64,000 nt of DNA. It comes from Lingula anatina. Its lineage: Eukaryota; Brachiopoda; Lingulata; Lingulida; Lingulidae. The stretch spans positions 63,718-127,717 of the forward strand of contig NW_019775487.1 of the NCBI RefSeq assembly GCF_001039355.2. Direction: 5' to 3'. How positions within the stretch are numbered: position 1 is the first letter of the stretch; each line of letters begins with the position of its first letter. Below the pieces are notes generated by a model. The model searched no databases and had not been told where the DNA came from. It saw nothing but the letters and a program-made list of their open reading frames with translations. Shown one piece after another: positions 1-11,975 of the stretch. The position numbers were made by a program, and so were the translations under genes.

Positions 1-245
1 AGTGCACAAACACATACTTTATACTATATCAAGTCTACAGTGCACAAACACATACTTTATACTATAGCAAGTCTACAGTGCACAAACACATACTTTATAC
101 TATAGCAAGTCTACAGTGCACAAACACATACTTTATACTATAGCAAGTCTACAGTGCACAAACACATACTTTATACTATAGCAAGTCTACAGTGCACAAA
201 CACATACTTTATACTATAGCAAGTCTACAGTGCACAAACACATAC
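1..245. repeat. 38-bp satellite array, about 6.5 copies
   Basis: Head-to-tail copies of a 38-bp unit beginning agtgcacaaacacatacttt, nearly identical to one another. The first unit reads ctatatc where later ones read ctatagc. The array runs off the left edge of the window, so its full length is unknown. It has no unique spacers, so it is not a CRISPR-like array. The second copy of the surrounding duplication (near 7781-7830) has only about one unit, so the array expanded or contracted after the duplication. Confidence 0.95.
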
Positions 246-1699
246 TAGATTTTGTATATCACCTGGAAAAGAAATGTTAATAAAAACATTAGTAGATTTT
301 ATACTTCATTGATGGTAAAGTGTTATTAGGAAATTATTCTTCGTAAACTGTCAAATTGGAATTATTCCCTCTGTTATTTAATGAGAATTGGGAAGTGATT
401 AATTCATTTAAAACTGTCTATATGTGGGTCCCTTAATTAATGAGCTTTTAGAATCAGTTTTGTTGAAACCTCAGAATTGGATCCTCTGTTAATGATAAAC
501 TGGGAAATGATACTCTGTAAAATGTATTTTATTGCTGTGTTAATGTGAAAGAGAAAGTGTTTTCTCCTGCAGAAACTGAAGAGTTTGCTACTTAATCCTA
601 GGCCTGAGCATTAAAGACTGCTTGACTGAAGATACTCTCTTATAATGTGGTTTATATTCTTATTATGGCAAGATCTTTTACAACAGAAACATAATATTTT
701 GCATTTACTTTTAAAGGTAATAAGAGTATTTCATTCTTATGCAGTACGTTTCAGTTAGACCAATACTAGTAATGAAAAAAAAAAACATTCTGTTACCAAA
801 TTATCAAAATTCATTGAAACATGAAATACACATCTTTGCTGAACATGCCAATTTCTTTAAATCATTATTTATAAATAATGAAATTCAAAAAGAGACTTTG
901 GTTTAATGACTTTGCATGGCTCACGCACAAGTGTGTAGCATAGTCACTGTTCAAATGGAGGACACAAGGAAGAGGAAGCACAGAATTCACTCCATTTTGG
1001 GGGTTTCTGGGGTATCATGATACCCTGTTTAGATGTATTTTAAAAGATTCCAGAGCTTGTTTTTCAAGAGAAGTGTCTGCAAATTCATTCTAAGTAAAGA
1101 ACACTGCTCTGTGCATTGCAAGTACCTTAGAGAGTAAAAATGTCTTAGTCACCCAAACTCATAGATGTATTTCTACTTGAGAGAGAACTGCTTTTGACAG
1201 ATCCCTCCTCAGTAATTTAGGGGCTATCTGACAGTTTATCATAAGCACTCTCCTCTGGAAAATTTTGATTCTCTTTGCCAATAAACTACACTCTATGAAT
1301 AAACTAATACAAGAAAGCACTTTCTTGGAGAGCCGACCTTAGCAAATAAAAGGGCAGGATAGCACCAACATGAAGAAATAGCTCTTAGTTTTTATGTGAC
1401 TTTTTATATCATTAAAGATGTTGTATTGGTTGGGTTGATATATAATCATGATTTATAGCAGTAACTGTTTGTCTGTTGTTTCACTGTAAATTAACCTATT
1501 ATTTAGCTTTTGTTTGCCTTGGCCATAATGTTCACAGAAACATTGTTCAGTTTGTAATAAAAGAAGTATGAGCTAAATGTCAATTTGCAAAAAATGTGTT
1601 CTCTATAACATTTAAGTTGATTTTTTTTAGTTCATTTTTTCTGTTGTGTCTCAGTATATAGTAATTGGATGGGGATATTTTATCAGATATAAATACATG

Positions 1700-1800
1700 T
1701 GATTCATGCAGATATAAGTACATATGTTTCATGTAGATATAAGAAGATATGTTTCATGTAGATATAAGAAGATATGTTTCATGTAGATATAAGAAGATAT
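1700..1800. repeat. 25-bp minisatellite in duplication copy 1
   Basis: Repeats of a 25-bp unit of the form atgtagatataagaagatat plus gtttc. Copy 1 has about two more units than the equivalent place in copy 2 (about 9290-9340). The array has therefore changed length since the duplication. Confidence 0.85.
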
Positions 1801-2731
1801 GAGGCTGTGTTACCACCTGTGTGGCCAGTTTACCTTACTCTGCAGGTAGCTGCCAGATGACTGACAGTATGACATTCCAGAGGAACCTTTTGGTAATGGC
1901 TGCACAGTGGGAAGAAAAGACTACAGCCCACTTGTACAAAAATGCCATATAAGGTAACATTCAGTAAAATGATCTTTATTTACTAATTGTCTCCAGGCTT
2001 TCTTGTATGTTCCCAACTTGTTTTGAAATCTTCAAGTGGTCTGTGTTATGGTACCTTGGCACAAATGCTGCTTATGTCACTCATTGTTTAAGGAGGGAGA
2101 ATGAATTAATGGTTTTCACCTAAAATTGTAATTATGTTTTGTTGTACTTTGTTTTAACAATTATCCTTCAACTGATGTAAAGAAATCTATGCCATTGCTT
2201 AAAAAGATGTTTTATCAAATAAATTCATCAAAAGTATGTAGTGAAAATATATATATAGGTGATTGCATATTTATCTGTGTTAATAACACAGAAAAAGTTT
2301 GTTTGCAGCTGGTAAATCACTACCAGCAACCCTGATATGACATACAGGTAGCTACATGTACAGGTGAGAGAACAGATCTAAACAGGCTCAGTTGGGAGTT
2401 CACCAAAATGTCACTCACTGCTTATAGACTATATATCATGTCCAGAAGGTTTAATGGATATAATTTCTCATTTTTGAAAGTTTGGAAGAAACTGGCTTCA
2501 GGTATGATTTGCTGACCATTTGAGATATTATCTTGAACCATTTTATGGTTTTGTAGGTACACATAGATTGAGTGCAGATTGATTTCTGAATTTTTATCTC
2601 TGCCAAGGAAGTGGTTTTCACTTGACTGCAGCAATCATACCTGTGCCAAAACTGAACTCTGCTCTATCCTTTAAGGGTGGCTCTTATGCCTGTGTCGAAT
2701 GAAGTGTTGAAGAAGCTTGTTTTACCATACA

Positions 2732-2944
2732 TTAAATCATTAGTGCCAAAAGATCTTGATCCCTAAACTGTAGCATGGAGGATGCTGTCAACATGTGTTT
2801 GCATAAGATCTTAGGACACTTGGACAAGAAAAAACTGCTATCACATACATGTACATGTATTTTATTAATTGACTTTACTTCTGCCTTCAAACACAATTGC
2901 TCATTTAGATTATATTTTAAGCTCTGAATAACCTTAGAGGGCAT
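2732..2944 (-). pseudogene. Short open frame with a SWIM-zinc-finger-like motif (copy 1)
   Basis: A 70-codon open frame contains C-x(7)-KCP-x(3)-LCKHMLTA, which loosely resembles the C-x-C-x(n)-C-x-H core of SWIM zinc fingers found in MULE-type transposases and ZSWIM proteins. The first cysteine pair is not canonical. The copy in the second duplicate reads on 16 codons further because a stop here (plus-strand attaaatc) is tttaatc there. It could be the relic of a transposase or a chance frame. Weak call. Confidence 0.15.
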
Positions 2945-3141
2945 TCCCAGAGATTTAGATCGATCTTACTAGATCGACCTAATTCCCTGGGGGTTCTCGC
3001 TAATTTGCAGTCAGCCGACTGCGCACAGAAGTTAATTACACCCTTACAGCTTTTAGTAGGCGGGACAGACATTTAAGCCGGATTATCTGAGTGAGACTCC
3101 CTGCAGGGATAGATCGATCAAAAATCTATGGGAATGTGCCC
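2937..3141. mobile_element. Fold-back MITE, TWA family, type A
   Basis: A 205-bp element flanked by TTA on both sides. Ends GAGGGCATTCCCAGAG and CTATGGGAATGTGCCC are inverted repeats, followed inward by inverted GATCGATC blocks. The core has a further nested palindrome around ttaattacacccttacagct and cggattatctgag. There is no coding capacity. The 3-bp TWA duplication and GG-rich ends fit non-autonomous PIF/Harbinger elements. The superfamily is an inference. Confidence 0.82.
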
Positions 3142-3850
3142 TTAATCTCCCATTGTTCATTTACAACTGGATTTTAATTTTTCCTGGTGACCTTATCATA
3201 AGAAGACAAGCTGTCAGAGTAGGTTCAAAAACATCCAAATGTAAAAATTTTGAAAACCGGATGCCCACGGAGCTGTGTGTTATCTCTCTGCCTCTTCTCA
3301 ATTTTTACCCATGATTTTGTAACAAATGTTCAAGGTACATTTTTAATGAAATATGTGGACAATACAATGTCAGTTGGTCTTGTAAGCGAGAATGCATGAT
3401 GAGAGTATATATAACTACCTGTATAAAGAGATAATTGACTGGGTGATGCAAATGTCTTGGTTTTAGATGCTGGCAAAACAAGAGTGTTAGTGAAAGACTT
3501 AAAAAAAACAAAGATATCAAGTCACCAAATTTTATTAAGGATACCCATGCAGGTACAAAGGGTTGATGAGTTTAAGTTATTAAGGGCTCTGCATGAATAG
3601 CAATTTAACTTGGCACACAAATTTTGGAAAAAATAGCTAAAAAGGCAGAAAGCTTATTTTTTAAGGAAGCTTAAGAGTTTTAGTAGCACACCAAGTATTT
3701 TAATCAACTTTTACAGAGTTACTGTAGAGAGCATTTTAACATTTGCTGTAATTACATGGTTTGGTGGTGCCATTGGGGAAACTGAGTAGAATTTTTAAGA
3801 TGTCCATTAAGATAATTGGCCATGAACTACCATCTATTGAGAGTGTCTAT

Positions 3851-4082
3851 GACTGGATTCCCATCTCTAGATCGACCTAATAGGATCGATCCATCTCCAA
3901 GGGGATTCTCGCTAAATTGCTTTCAGCTTAAGCGGCTTAGATATCTGGCACGCCTACTGAAGCTGCTAAATGATAATCAGCAATGCCAGACATCTAAGCT
4001 GCTTAAGTTAATTGCAATTTAGTGAGAATCCCCTTGGAGATGATTGATCCAAAGTTAGTACAATAGGGGCTGGGAATGGTCC
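3851..4082. mobile_element. Fold-back MITE, TWA family, type B core
   Basis: Left end GACTGGATTCCCATC after a TAT, right end GGCTGGGAATGGTCC. Inside are inverted blocks ggatcgatccatctccaagg and ccttggagatgattgatcc, then an inner palindrome (agcttaagcggcttagat / atctaagctgcttaag). Relative to the copy at 11377-11632 it lacks about 28 bases of the central hairpin arm. The right target duplication is not clear. Confidence 0.72.
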
Positions 4083-4445
4083 TTTTGTCGAGAGAATGGA
4101 GAGTGATTTTTATCATCTGGCAAATAGTGTAATTTGTTTAGATTGTTACCAAGTTACAAGAGACTTTTAACTTTTAAAGGAAATAAGAGGTCTTTAAAAA
4201 GTGTTTGCTCTCTAGCCATTTCCATTAATTCTAATTACCTTTTAATGCACTACATGTATATACATTATATTTTCACATCTAAAACTTTGGGATTTTATTG
4301 TATCATTATAATTTTTAATTACTTTTTAGAGCTCCATCACTATTCAAATTTCTGATATATATTTATCATTTTTAACGTCTGAATTGGGAAAGATGGAAAA
4401 TGTGACTCTAGGACATTTTAATCTGTGGTACATGTAAGTAAAAAG

Positions 4446-4446
4446 N
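4446..4446. other. Single-base assembly gap
   Basis: A single N joins two pieces of sequence. It lies six bases after the end of duplication copy 1, so the join between the duplicated block and the LINE region downstream is not proven. Confidence 0.9.
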
Positions 4447-4479
4447 TTAAGTACTGCAGTACATGTCATGGTTCAGATG

Positions 4480-5570
4480 TCAACAGACAGTGGCAAGGAT
4501 AAAGCCATTGCGTTTCATTTTTCATGCCTCACTGGGATGTCACAACAACTGTCGGTAAATGGTATTCTTTGGATCCTTCACAACTTGTTTTTGGGGTGCC
4601 TCAAGGCAGTGTCCTTGGCCCGCTTTTCTTTTGCATTTATACCCTGCCACTTGGTGCCATTTATTGTCATCTCAAACTTGGAAATCACAGGTACACTGAT
4701 GATACTCAGATCTATACGTGCTGTGAGCCTGTGACTTACATAATCCTAAAGCATCTATGGAAAAAATTACCCACTGTGTGGCTGATGTTCACGCCTGGCT
4801 CCTGATAATATAACAACAAACTGAAAATTACATGTAATGACAGGAAGAGTTTTTATATATCACGCAACCACATAACAAGCAATTTGCACAGAATCTACAA
4901 CTTGAATTACCAGTAGGCACCAGTGTTGCCAGCTTATTACCACATGTGAAAAACATGGGTGTTTACTTTGATTCCACTCTCTACGTGGATAGACAAATAT
5001 CAAATCTCACTCAGTCATGTATTTTTAACATTAGAAACATCGGAGCTATTAGAAACTACCTGGATTAATCCTCTGCGGCAACAGTTATCATGCGATGATC
5101 ACCTCTCGTGGAGACTTCTGCAACTCTTTACTCTATGAATGATTTTAAAAACTGCAGCAAATTCAGAATATTTTCATGCATCTTTTATTAGTTAACCTCA
5201 CAGCCAAGAGATTCACATCACAGCCATTTAAAAGCAGTTGTACAAGCTCTCTGTTTGAGCACGCATTTTATTCAAAATTTTAACTTTTATGCATGCAATT
5301 TTTTTATCAGTAAACACCCCTGCACATTCTACAAATAGTTCATCCTTCTGCTCCAAAACGTAATTTAAGGTCACTTGACCAATTTTTACTCATGCCATGT
5401 ACTGCCAGATTGAGAATATACGATGACCTAGCTCTTCAAGTCTATGGACCAAATGAATGGAACGATCTCCCAATATACTTTTAAACTATAGAGTCTAAGG
5501 AAAATTTAAAAAAAAATAATGATTAAAAACTTTTATTTTCAAAAAGTTATATAACTGAATGGACTGGCTG
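4480..5570 (+). mobile_element. Degenerate non-LTR retrotransposon, 3' part of reverse transcriptase
   Basis: The frame starting near 4524 carries GVPQGSVLGPLFF followed by HRYTDDTQIY (about 4686-4715). These are the conserved reverse transcriptase blocks around the catalytic YADD motif; here alanine is threonine. After stops and frame shifts, downstream frames still show pieces typical of CR1/L2/Jockey-type elements: LPVGTSVASLLPHVKNMG near 4910, then SNLTQSCIFNIRNIGAIR near 5000, and a C-terminal segment around 5420-5510 with LWNDLP-like EWNDLP and TIESKENLKK. No intact ORF, endonuclease or poly-A tail was found. It is a dead 5'-truncated copy. Confidence 0.8.
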
Positions 5571-5754
5571 TTATCTTTTACACTGTACTATCTATTTGAA
5601 TATCTGAAATCTTAAGTGTCTATATATTTAATATACTTCACATTTTAATATTTTAATATCTTAACTACCTATTTACTTATTGACTTTATTCATCTTTGTT
5701 CATTTTACCCATGTAAAGTTTACTGAACATTTTATATGGATTTAAGACTAGAAA

Positions 5755-5799
<45 letters not shown>

Positions 5800-6544
5800 G
5801 AGGAGATTCTTTTTCTAAAAAGAAAGGACCATGAAACCACTTTTTTATTTGAAGAAGCATAGAACCTAGATCAAATTTTGATTCAGAGTGGACATTTTTC
5901 CAGTCAAATGGCAGTTCTTTTGACCCTACCACCCCCACCAACAACCCCACCCTCACCCCCACCCTCTGACCCTGACGGGCCTGTTACAGAAGGCGTTTTG
6001 TAGGCAGTTAATAAAAATACCGGTATGGTGGTAATCACATACTCATTGATTAGCAGGTTTGATTACTTAATTTATTGGATATTTAACTGATTTTACATAT
6101 TTTATTGGCTATGAACTGTATCTGTTTGATGACAGTTTATTTGCACATCCTGATGGGGAATTGTTTTGGAGCTTTTTATGTGAGACCATGTAGCAGAAGG
6201 GAACAGTTTGAGTACATCGTATAACTGCAGAGTTTTGCGTACAAATAAGACATTAGCCCGGCTTCTATTGCACGATACATTACTGGTCTTATTGATTTGA
6301 TATTTGAGAGTGGCTGGCAATGTTAGATCAGCTAATGTGGTGTAATGGCAAGGGAACAAGTCAGGGAAAGTCTGGCTTCAATTTTTATATACATTTTTGT
6401 ACAGACACTGTAAGTGTCTGTATATATTCAGAACACTGTCTGTCCTTGTTGTCGTCATTTGCATTGATGTTGCCATCACTTTCACCCCCAAAACATCAGT
6501 CTCTACTATTACCACACTGTACAACTATTGAGTAGCATTGTCTG
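5571..6544. other. Non-coding stretch with (ATT)n microsatellite
   Basis: A clean (ATT)n run at about 5753-5799 generates a polyasparagine frame on the minus strand that is not a gene. A pyrimidine-rich patch (5930-5975) and low-complexity sequence follow. No exon or RNA gene was seen. Confidence 0.7.
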
Positions 6545-7330
6545 GTAAAAAGGGGTTCCTTTCAAATGTTGACATGATCGGATTATATTTACAAAAGTTA
6601 TTTCTTTGTGTTTACAAACATTATTTCTTTGTGTGTGTTTTTACGCGTTAAATGTATTTGGTGATGTGTGCCATATAAGTGCCAAACTATTTTTGTTTTC
6701 CTTAAAAATTAATGAGTGGTTTTTTATGTAAACAATGCAGAGTTCTGTCAAATATTTGCATTATTTTATTTGTGCAAAAGTTCAAAAAGTTTTTTAAAAA
6801 GTTTTTTCTTTCTTTTTTTTTTTCATTTATTTTCTCATAAGTGCCAAACCTTATTCTTGTTTTACTTCAAACTTGCTGAGTGGTTTTGTATGTTATTATA
6901 GTGGGTTCCTTTTGAAAGTCAGTATAATTGCAGTATTTTTATGAACATTATTGATTTTTTTACTTGTATTTTGGTGATGTTTGTACCATAAGTGCCAAAC
7001 CATGCTTCTGTTTTACTGCAAACTTTTTAAGTGGTTTTTAATGTAAATAAAACTGGTTCCTTTTAAAAATCAGAAAAATTGGATTATTTTTATGATTGTT
7101 AATGATTTTTGTGAATAATTTGCGTGTATTTTGGCAACATTTGCCCCATAAGTACTACAGTACCAAAGTGTTTTTTTTTACTTCAAATTTGCTGAGTGAC
7201 TTTGTATACTGTAATAAGACAGGTTTCTTCTGAGAGTCAGCATGTTCAAATTATTTTTACAAATGATATTGACTTTTTAATTTGCATATATTGTTGCAGT
7301 GTTTATTTGCAGTTTGGTGTCTGTATATTT
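6545..7330. repeat. Degenerate ~155-bp tandem repeat, about 4.5 units
   Basis: A recurring block reads ccataagtgccaaac, then tttgttttacttcaaactt, then gagtggtttt-tatgt, then ggttccttttgaaa-tcag and finally gtattttggtgatgtttg. Blocks begin near 6671, 6838, 6988 and 7149, a spacing of roughly 150-168 bp. A partial unit precedes 6671 and a lone ccataagtgttaagcc occurs at 7628. The units are strongly diverged, so this is an old array. Confidence 0.75.
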
Positions 7331-7576
7331 GCCACCCTTACTGTCTAATTATTCACAAAAGTTAATCAGCATCAGCTCTCTACAATGTCACCGATGTCTC
7401 CCACATTAAAAAATATCAGTTCTATACAACTATTTACCAGTACTATAAATGGTGGTGTTATTGTGTTACCTGGAATTTGCAGGGAGTGTATGAATGGTTA
7501 AGTACAAGACTGAAAGGTGAAAAAATGGCATAACTGTACATTGTACTGCTACTGCATAAGTTACCCGTTCTTTATG

Positions 7577-7580
7577 AGTG

Positions 7581-7620
<40 letters not shown>
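7577..7620. repeat. (TG)n microsatellite
   Basis: About twenty GT/TG dinucleotides with two interruptions. Simple repeat without other content. Confidence 0.95.
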
Positions 7621-10216
7621 TTGTTTTTCCCATAAGTGTTAAGCCCTTCCTTTGTTTTAGTTGAAAGATGCTTACTTTCAGTATGATAAAAATGATTATG
7701 AGATAGTTTAGCTTGATAAATCTGCAAGAGTAATTCTAATGAGATTTCTTTCTCTTCCTGTGTCGTTAATTTCTTCTAACACATACAGGTACTTTATACT
7801 ATATCAAGTCTACAGTGCACAAACACATACTAGATTTTGTATATAGCTTGGAAAAGAAATGTTAATAAAAACATTAGTAGATTTTATACTTCATTGATGG
7901 TAAAGTGTTAATAGGAAATTATTCTTCGTAAACTGTCAAATTGGAATTATTCCCTCTGTTATTTAATGAGAATTGGGAAGTGATTAATTCATTTAAAACT
8001 GTCTATATGTGGGTCCCTTAATTAATGAGTTTTTAGAATCAGTTTTGGTGAAACCTCAGAATTGGATCCTCTGTTAATGATAAACTGGGAAATGATACTC
8101 TGTAAAATGTATTTTATTGCTGTGTTAATGTGAAAGAGAAAGTGTTTTCTCCTGCAGAAACTGAAGAGTTTGCTGCTTAATCCTAGTCCTGAGTATTAAA
8201 GACTGTTTGACTGAAGATACTCTCTTATAATGTGGTTTATATTCTTATTATGGCAAGATCTTTTACAACAGAAACATAATATTATGCATTTACTTTTAAA
8301 GGTAATAAGAGTATTTCATTCGTATGCAGTATGTTTCAGTTAGACCAATACTAGTAATGAAAAAAAAAACATTCTGTTACCAAATTATCAAAATTCATTG
8401 AAACATGAAATACACATCTTTGCTGAACATGCCAATTTCTTTAAATCATTATTTATAAATAATGAAATTCAAAAAGAGACTTTGGTTTAATGACTTTGCA
8501 TGGCTCACGCACAAGTGTGTAGCATAGTCACTGTTCAAATGGAGGACACAAGGAAGAGGAAGCACAGAATTCACTCCATTTTTGGGGTTTCTTGCATTGG
8601 GTATCATGATACCCTGTTTAGATGTATTTTAAAAGATTTCAGAGCTTGTTTTTCAAGAGAAGTGTCTGCAAATTCATTCTAAGTAAAGAACACTGCTCCA
8701 TGCATTGCAAGTACCTTAGAGAGTAAAAATGTCATAGTCACCCAAACTCATAGATGTATTTCTACTTGAGAGAGAACTGCTTTCGACAGATCCCTCCTCA
8801 GTAATTTAGGGGCTATCTGACAATTTATCATAAGCACTCTCCTCTGGAAAATTTCGATTCTCTTTGCCAATAAACTACACTCTATGAATAAACTAATACA
8901 AGAAAGCACTTTCTTAGAGAGCCGACCTTAGCAAATAAAAGGGCAGGGTAGCACCAACATGAAGAATTAGCTCTTAGTTTTTATGTGACTTTTTAAATCA
9001 TTAAAGATGTTGTATTGGTTGGGGTGATATATAATCATGATTTATAGCAGTAACTGTTTGTCTGTTGTTTCACTGTAAATTAACCTATTATTTAGCTTTG
9101 TTTTCTTTGTCCATAATGTCCACAGAAACATTGTTCAGTTTGTAATAAAAGAAGTATGAGCTAAATGTCAATTTGCAAAAAAATGTGTTCTCTATCACAT
9201 TTAAGTTGATTTTTTTTAGTTCATTTTTTCTGTTGTGTCTCAGTATATAGTAATTGGATGGGGATATTTTATCAGATATAAGTACATGTGATTCATGCAG
9301 ATATAAGTACATATGTTTCATGTAGATATAAGAAGATATGAGGCTATGTTACCACCTGTGTGGCCAGTTTACCTTACTCTGCAGGTAGCTGCCAGATGAC
9401 TGACAGTATGACATTCCAGAGGAACCTTTTGGTAATGGCTGCACAGTGGGAAGAAAAGCTTACAGCCCACTTGTACAAAAATGCCGTATAAGGTAACATT
9501 CAGTCAAATGATCTTTATTTACTAATTGTCTCCAGGCTTTCTTGTATGTTCCCAACTTGTTTTGAAATCTTCAAGTGGTCTGTGTTATGGTACCTTGGCA
9601 CAAACGCTGCTTATGTCACTCATTGTTTAAGGAGGGAGAATGAATTAATGGTTTTCACCTAAAATTGTAATTATGTTTTGTTGTACTTTGTTTTAACAAT
9701 TCTACTGATGTAAAGAAATCTATGCCATTGTTTAAAAAGATGTTTTATCAAATGAATTCATCAAAAGTATGTTGTGAATATATATATATAGGTGATTGCA
9801 TATTTATCCGTGTTAATAACACAGAAAAAGGTTGTTTGCAGCTGGTAAATCACTACCAGCAACCCTGATATGACATACAGGTAGATACATGTACAGGTGA
9901 GAGAACAGATCTAAACAGGCTCAGTTGGAAGTGCACCAAAATGTCACTCACTGCTTATAGACTATATATTATGTCCAGAAGGTTTAATAGATATAATTTC
10001 TCATTTTTGAAAGTTTGGAAGAAACTGGCTTCAGGTATGATTTGCTGACCATTTGAGATATTATCTTGAACCATTTTGTGATTTTGTAGGCACACATAGA
10101 TTGAGTGCAGATTGATTTCTGCATTTTTATCTCTGCCAAGGAAGTGGTTTTCACTTGACTGCAGCAATCATACCTGTGCCAAAACTGAACTCTGCTCTAT
10201 CCTTTAAGGGTGGCTC

Positions 10217-10477
10217 TTATGCCTGTGTTGAATGAAGTGTTGAAGAAGCTTGTTTTACCATACATTTAATCATTAGTGCCAAAAGATCTTGATCCCTAAA
10301 TTGTAGCATGGAGGATGCTGTCAACATGTGTTTGCATAAGATCTTAGGACACTTGGACAAGAAAAAACTGCTATCACATATATGTACATGTATTTTATTA
10401 ATTGACTTTACTTCTGCCTTCAAACACAATTGCTCCTTTAGATTATATTTTAAGCTCTGAATAACCTTAGAGGGCAT
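10217..10477 (-). pseudogene. Short open frame with a SWIM-like motif (copy 2)
   Basis: An 86-codon frame equivalent to 2732-2944 with the same KCP-x(3)-LCKHMLTA motif and 16 more residues (KCMVKQASSTLHSTQA). Differences between the copies include amino-acid changes and a stop, so there is no sign of strong selection. The upstream end overlaps the MITE at 10470. Weak call; transposase relic or chance frame. Confidence 0.15.
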
Positions 10478-10674
10478 TCCCAGCGATTTAGATCGATCTT
10501 ACTAGATCGACCTAACTCCCTCGAGGTTCACGCTAAATTGCAGTCAGCCGACTGCGCACGGAAGTTAATTACACCCTTACAGCTTTTAGTAGGCGGGACA
10601 GACATTTAAGCCGGATTATCTGAGTGAGACTCCCTGCGGGGATAGATCGATCAAAAATCTATGGGAATGTGCCC
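10470..10674. mobile_element. Fold-back MITE, TWA family, type A (copy 2 of the duplication)
   Basis: Same element and same TTA flanks as 2937-3141, carried along in the duplication. It differs by a few substitutions, for example CCCAGCGATTTAG for CCCAGAGATTTAG at the left end. Confidence 0.82.
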
Positions 10675-11376
10675 TTAATCTCCCATTGTTCATTTACAAC
10701 TGGATTTTAATTTTTCCTGGTGACCTTATCATAAGAAGACAAGCTGTCAGAGTAGGTTCAAAAACATCCAAATGTAAAAATTTTGAAAACCGGATGCCCA
10801 CGGAGCTGTGTGTTATCTCTCTGCCTCTTCTCAATTTTTACCCATGATTTTGTAACAAATGTTCAAGGTACATTTTTAATGAAATATGTGAACAATACAA
10901 TGTCAGTTGGTCTTGTAAGCGAGAATGATGAGAGTATATAACTACCTGTATAAGAGACAATTGATTGTGTGATGCAAATGTCTTGGTTTTAAATGCTGGC
11001 AAAACAAGAATGTTAGTGAAAGACTTAAAAAAGAACAAAAATATCAAGTCACCAAATTTTATTAAGGATACTGATCGAGGTACAAAGGGTTGATAAGTTT
11101 AAGTTTTTAAAGGCTCTACATGAATAGCAATTTAACTTGGCACACAAATTCTGAAAAAATAGCTAAAAAGGCAGAAAGCTTATTTTTTAAGGAAGCTTAA
11201 GAGTTTTAGTAGCACACCAAGTATTTTAATCAACTTTTACAGAGTTACTGTAGAGAGCATTTTAACATTTGCTGTAATTACATGGTTTGGTGGTGCCATT
11301 GGGGAAACTGAGTAGAATTTTTAAGATGTCCATTAAGATAATTGGCCATGAACTACCATCTATTGAGAGTGTCTAT

Positions 11377-11632
11377 GGCTGGGTTCCCATCCCTAGATCG
11401 ACCTAATAGGATCGATCCATCTCCAAGGGGACCCTCGCTAAATTGCTTTCAGCTTAAGCGGCTTAGATATCTGGCATGCCTACTGAAGCTGCAAAATGAT
11501 AATCAATTACCCCCTAGCAGCTACAGTAGCCATGTCAGACATCCAAGCTGCTTAAGTTAATTGCAATTTAGTGAGAATCCCCTTAGAGATAGATTGATCC
11601 AAAGTTAGTACAATAGGGGCTGGGAATGGTCC
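11377..11632. mobile_element. Fold-back MITE, TWA family, type B (copy 2 of the duplication)
   Basis: Equivalent to 3851-4082 but with a fuller hairpin arm (aattaccccctagcagctac). That arm matches the arms of the elements at 20872 and 40061. Ends are GCTGGGTTCCCATCC and GGGCTGGGAATGGTCC. Confidence 0.75.
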
Positions 11633-11975
11633 CTGTGGCGCGAGACTAGAGAGAGATTTTTGCCAAGTCACAAAAGACTTTTAACTTTTAAAGGAAATAA
11701 GAGGTTTTTAAAAAGTGTTTGCTCTCTAGCCATTTCCAGTTTTAAATTAAAAAAAAAATTAATTCTTATTACCTTTTAATGCAGGTATATACCTGGTACA
11801 TTATATTTTCACATCTAAAACTTTTGGATTTTATTTATCATAATAATTTTTAATTACTTTTCAGAGCTCCATCACTATTCAAATTTCTGATATATATTTA
11901 TCATTTTTAACGTCTGAATTGGGAAAGATGGAAAATGTGACTCTAGGACATTTTAATCTGTGGCACATGTAAGTA

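Larger units (their letters stand above)
1..4440 (+). repeat. Copy 1 of a ~4.2-kb direct duplication
   Basis: Sequence from about 246 onward is nearly collinear with 7831 onward and stays so to 4440 / 11975. Differences are scattered substitutions and small indels. Two MITE insertions (2937-3141 and 3851-4082) lie at equivalent places in both copies, so they predate the duplication. Similarity ends six bases before the single N at 4446, so this edge may be a contig edge rather than a biological breakpoint. No host gene was recognised inside. The rest of the copy outside the listed elements is AT-rich sequence with no supported exon. Confidence 0.93.
7779..11975 (+). repeat. Copy 2 of the ~4.2-kb direct duplication
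   Basis: Collinear with copy 1. The left edge lies in continuous sequence (about 7779) and begins within one 38-bp satellite unit. The right edge is at 11975, where copy 1 meets the gap at 4446. It shares both MITE insertions with copy 1 but has fewer satellite and minisatellite units. No supported host exon was seen. Confidence 0.93.

Noticed and set aside
1-245. Regular repeats that could suggest a CRISPR-like array
   Set aside because: Units are contiguous with no spacers, and the genome is animal; it is a satellite.
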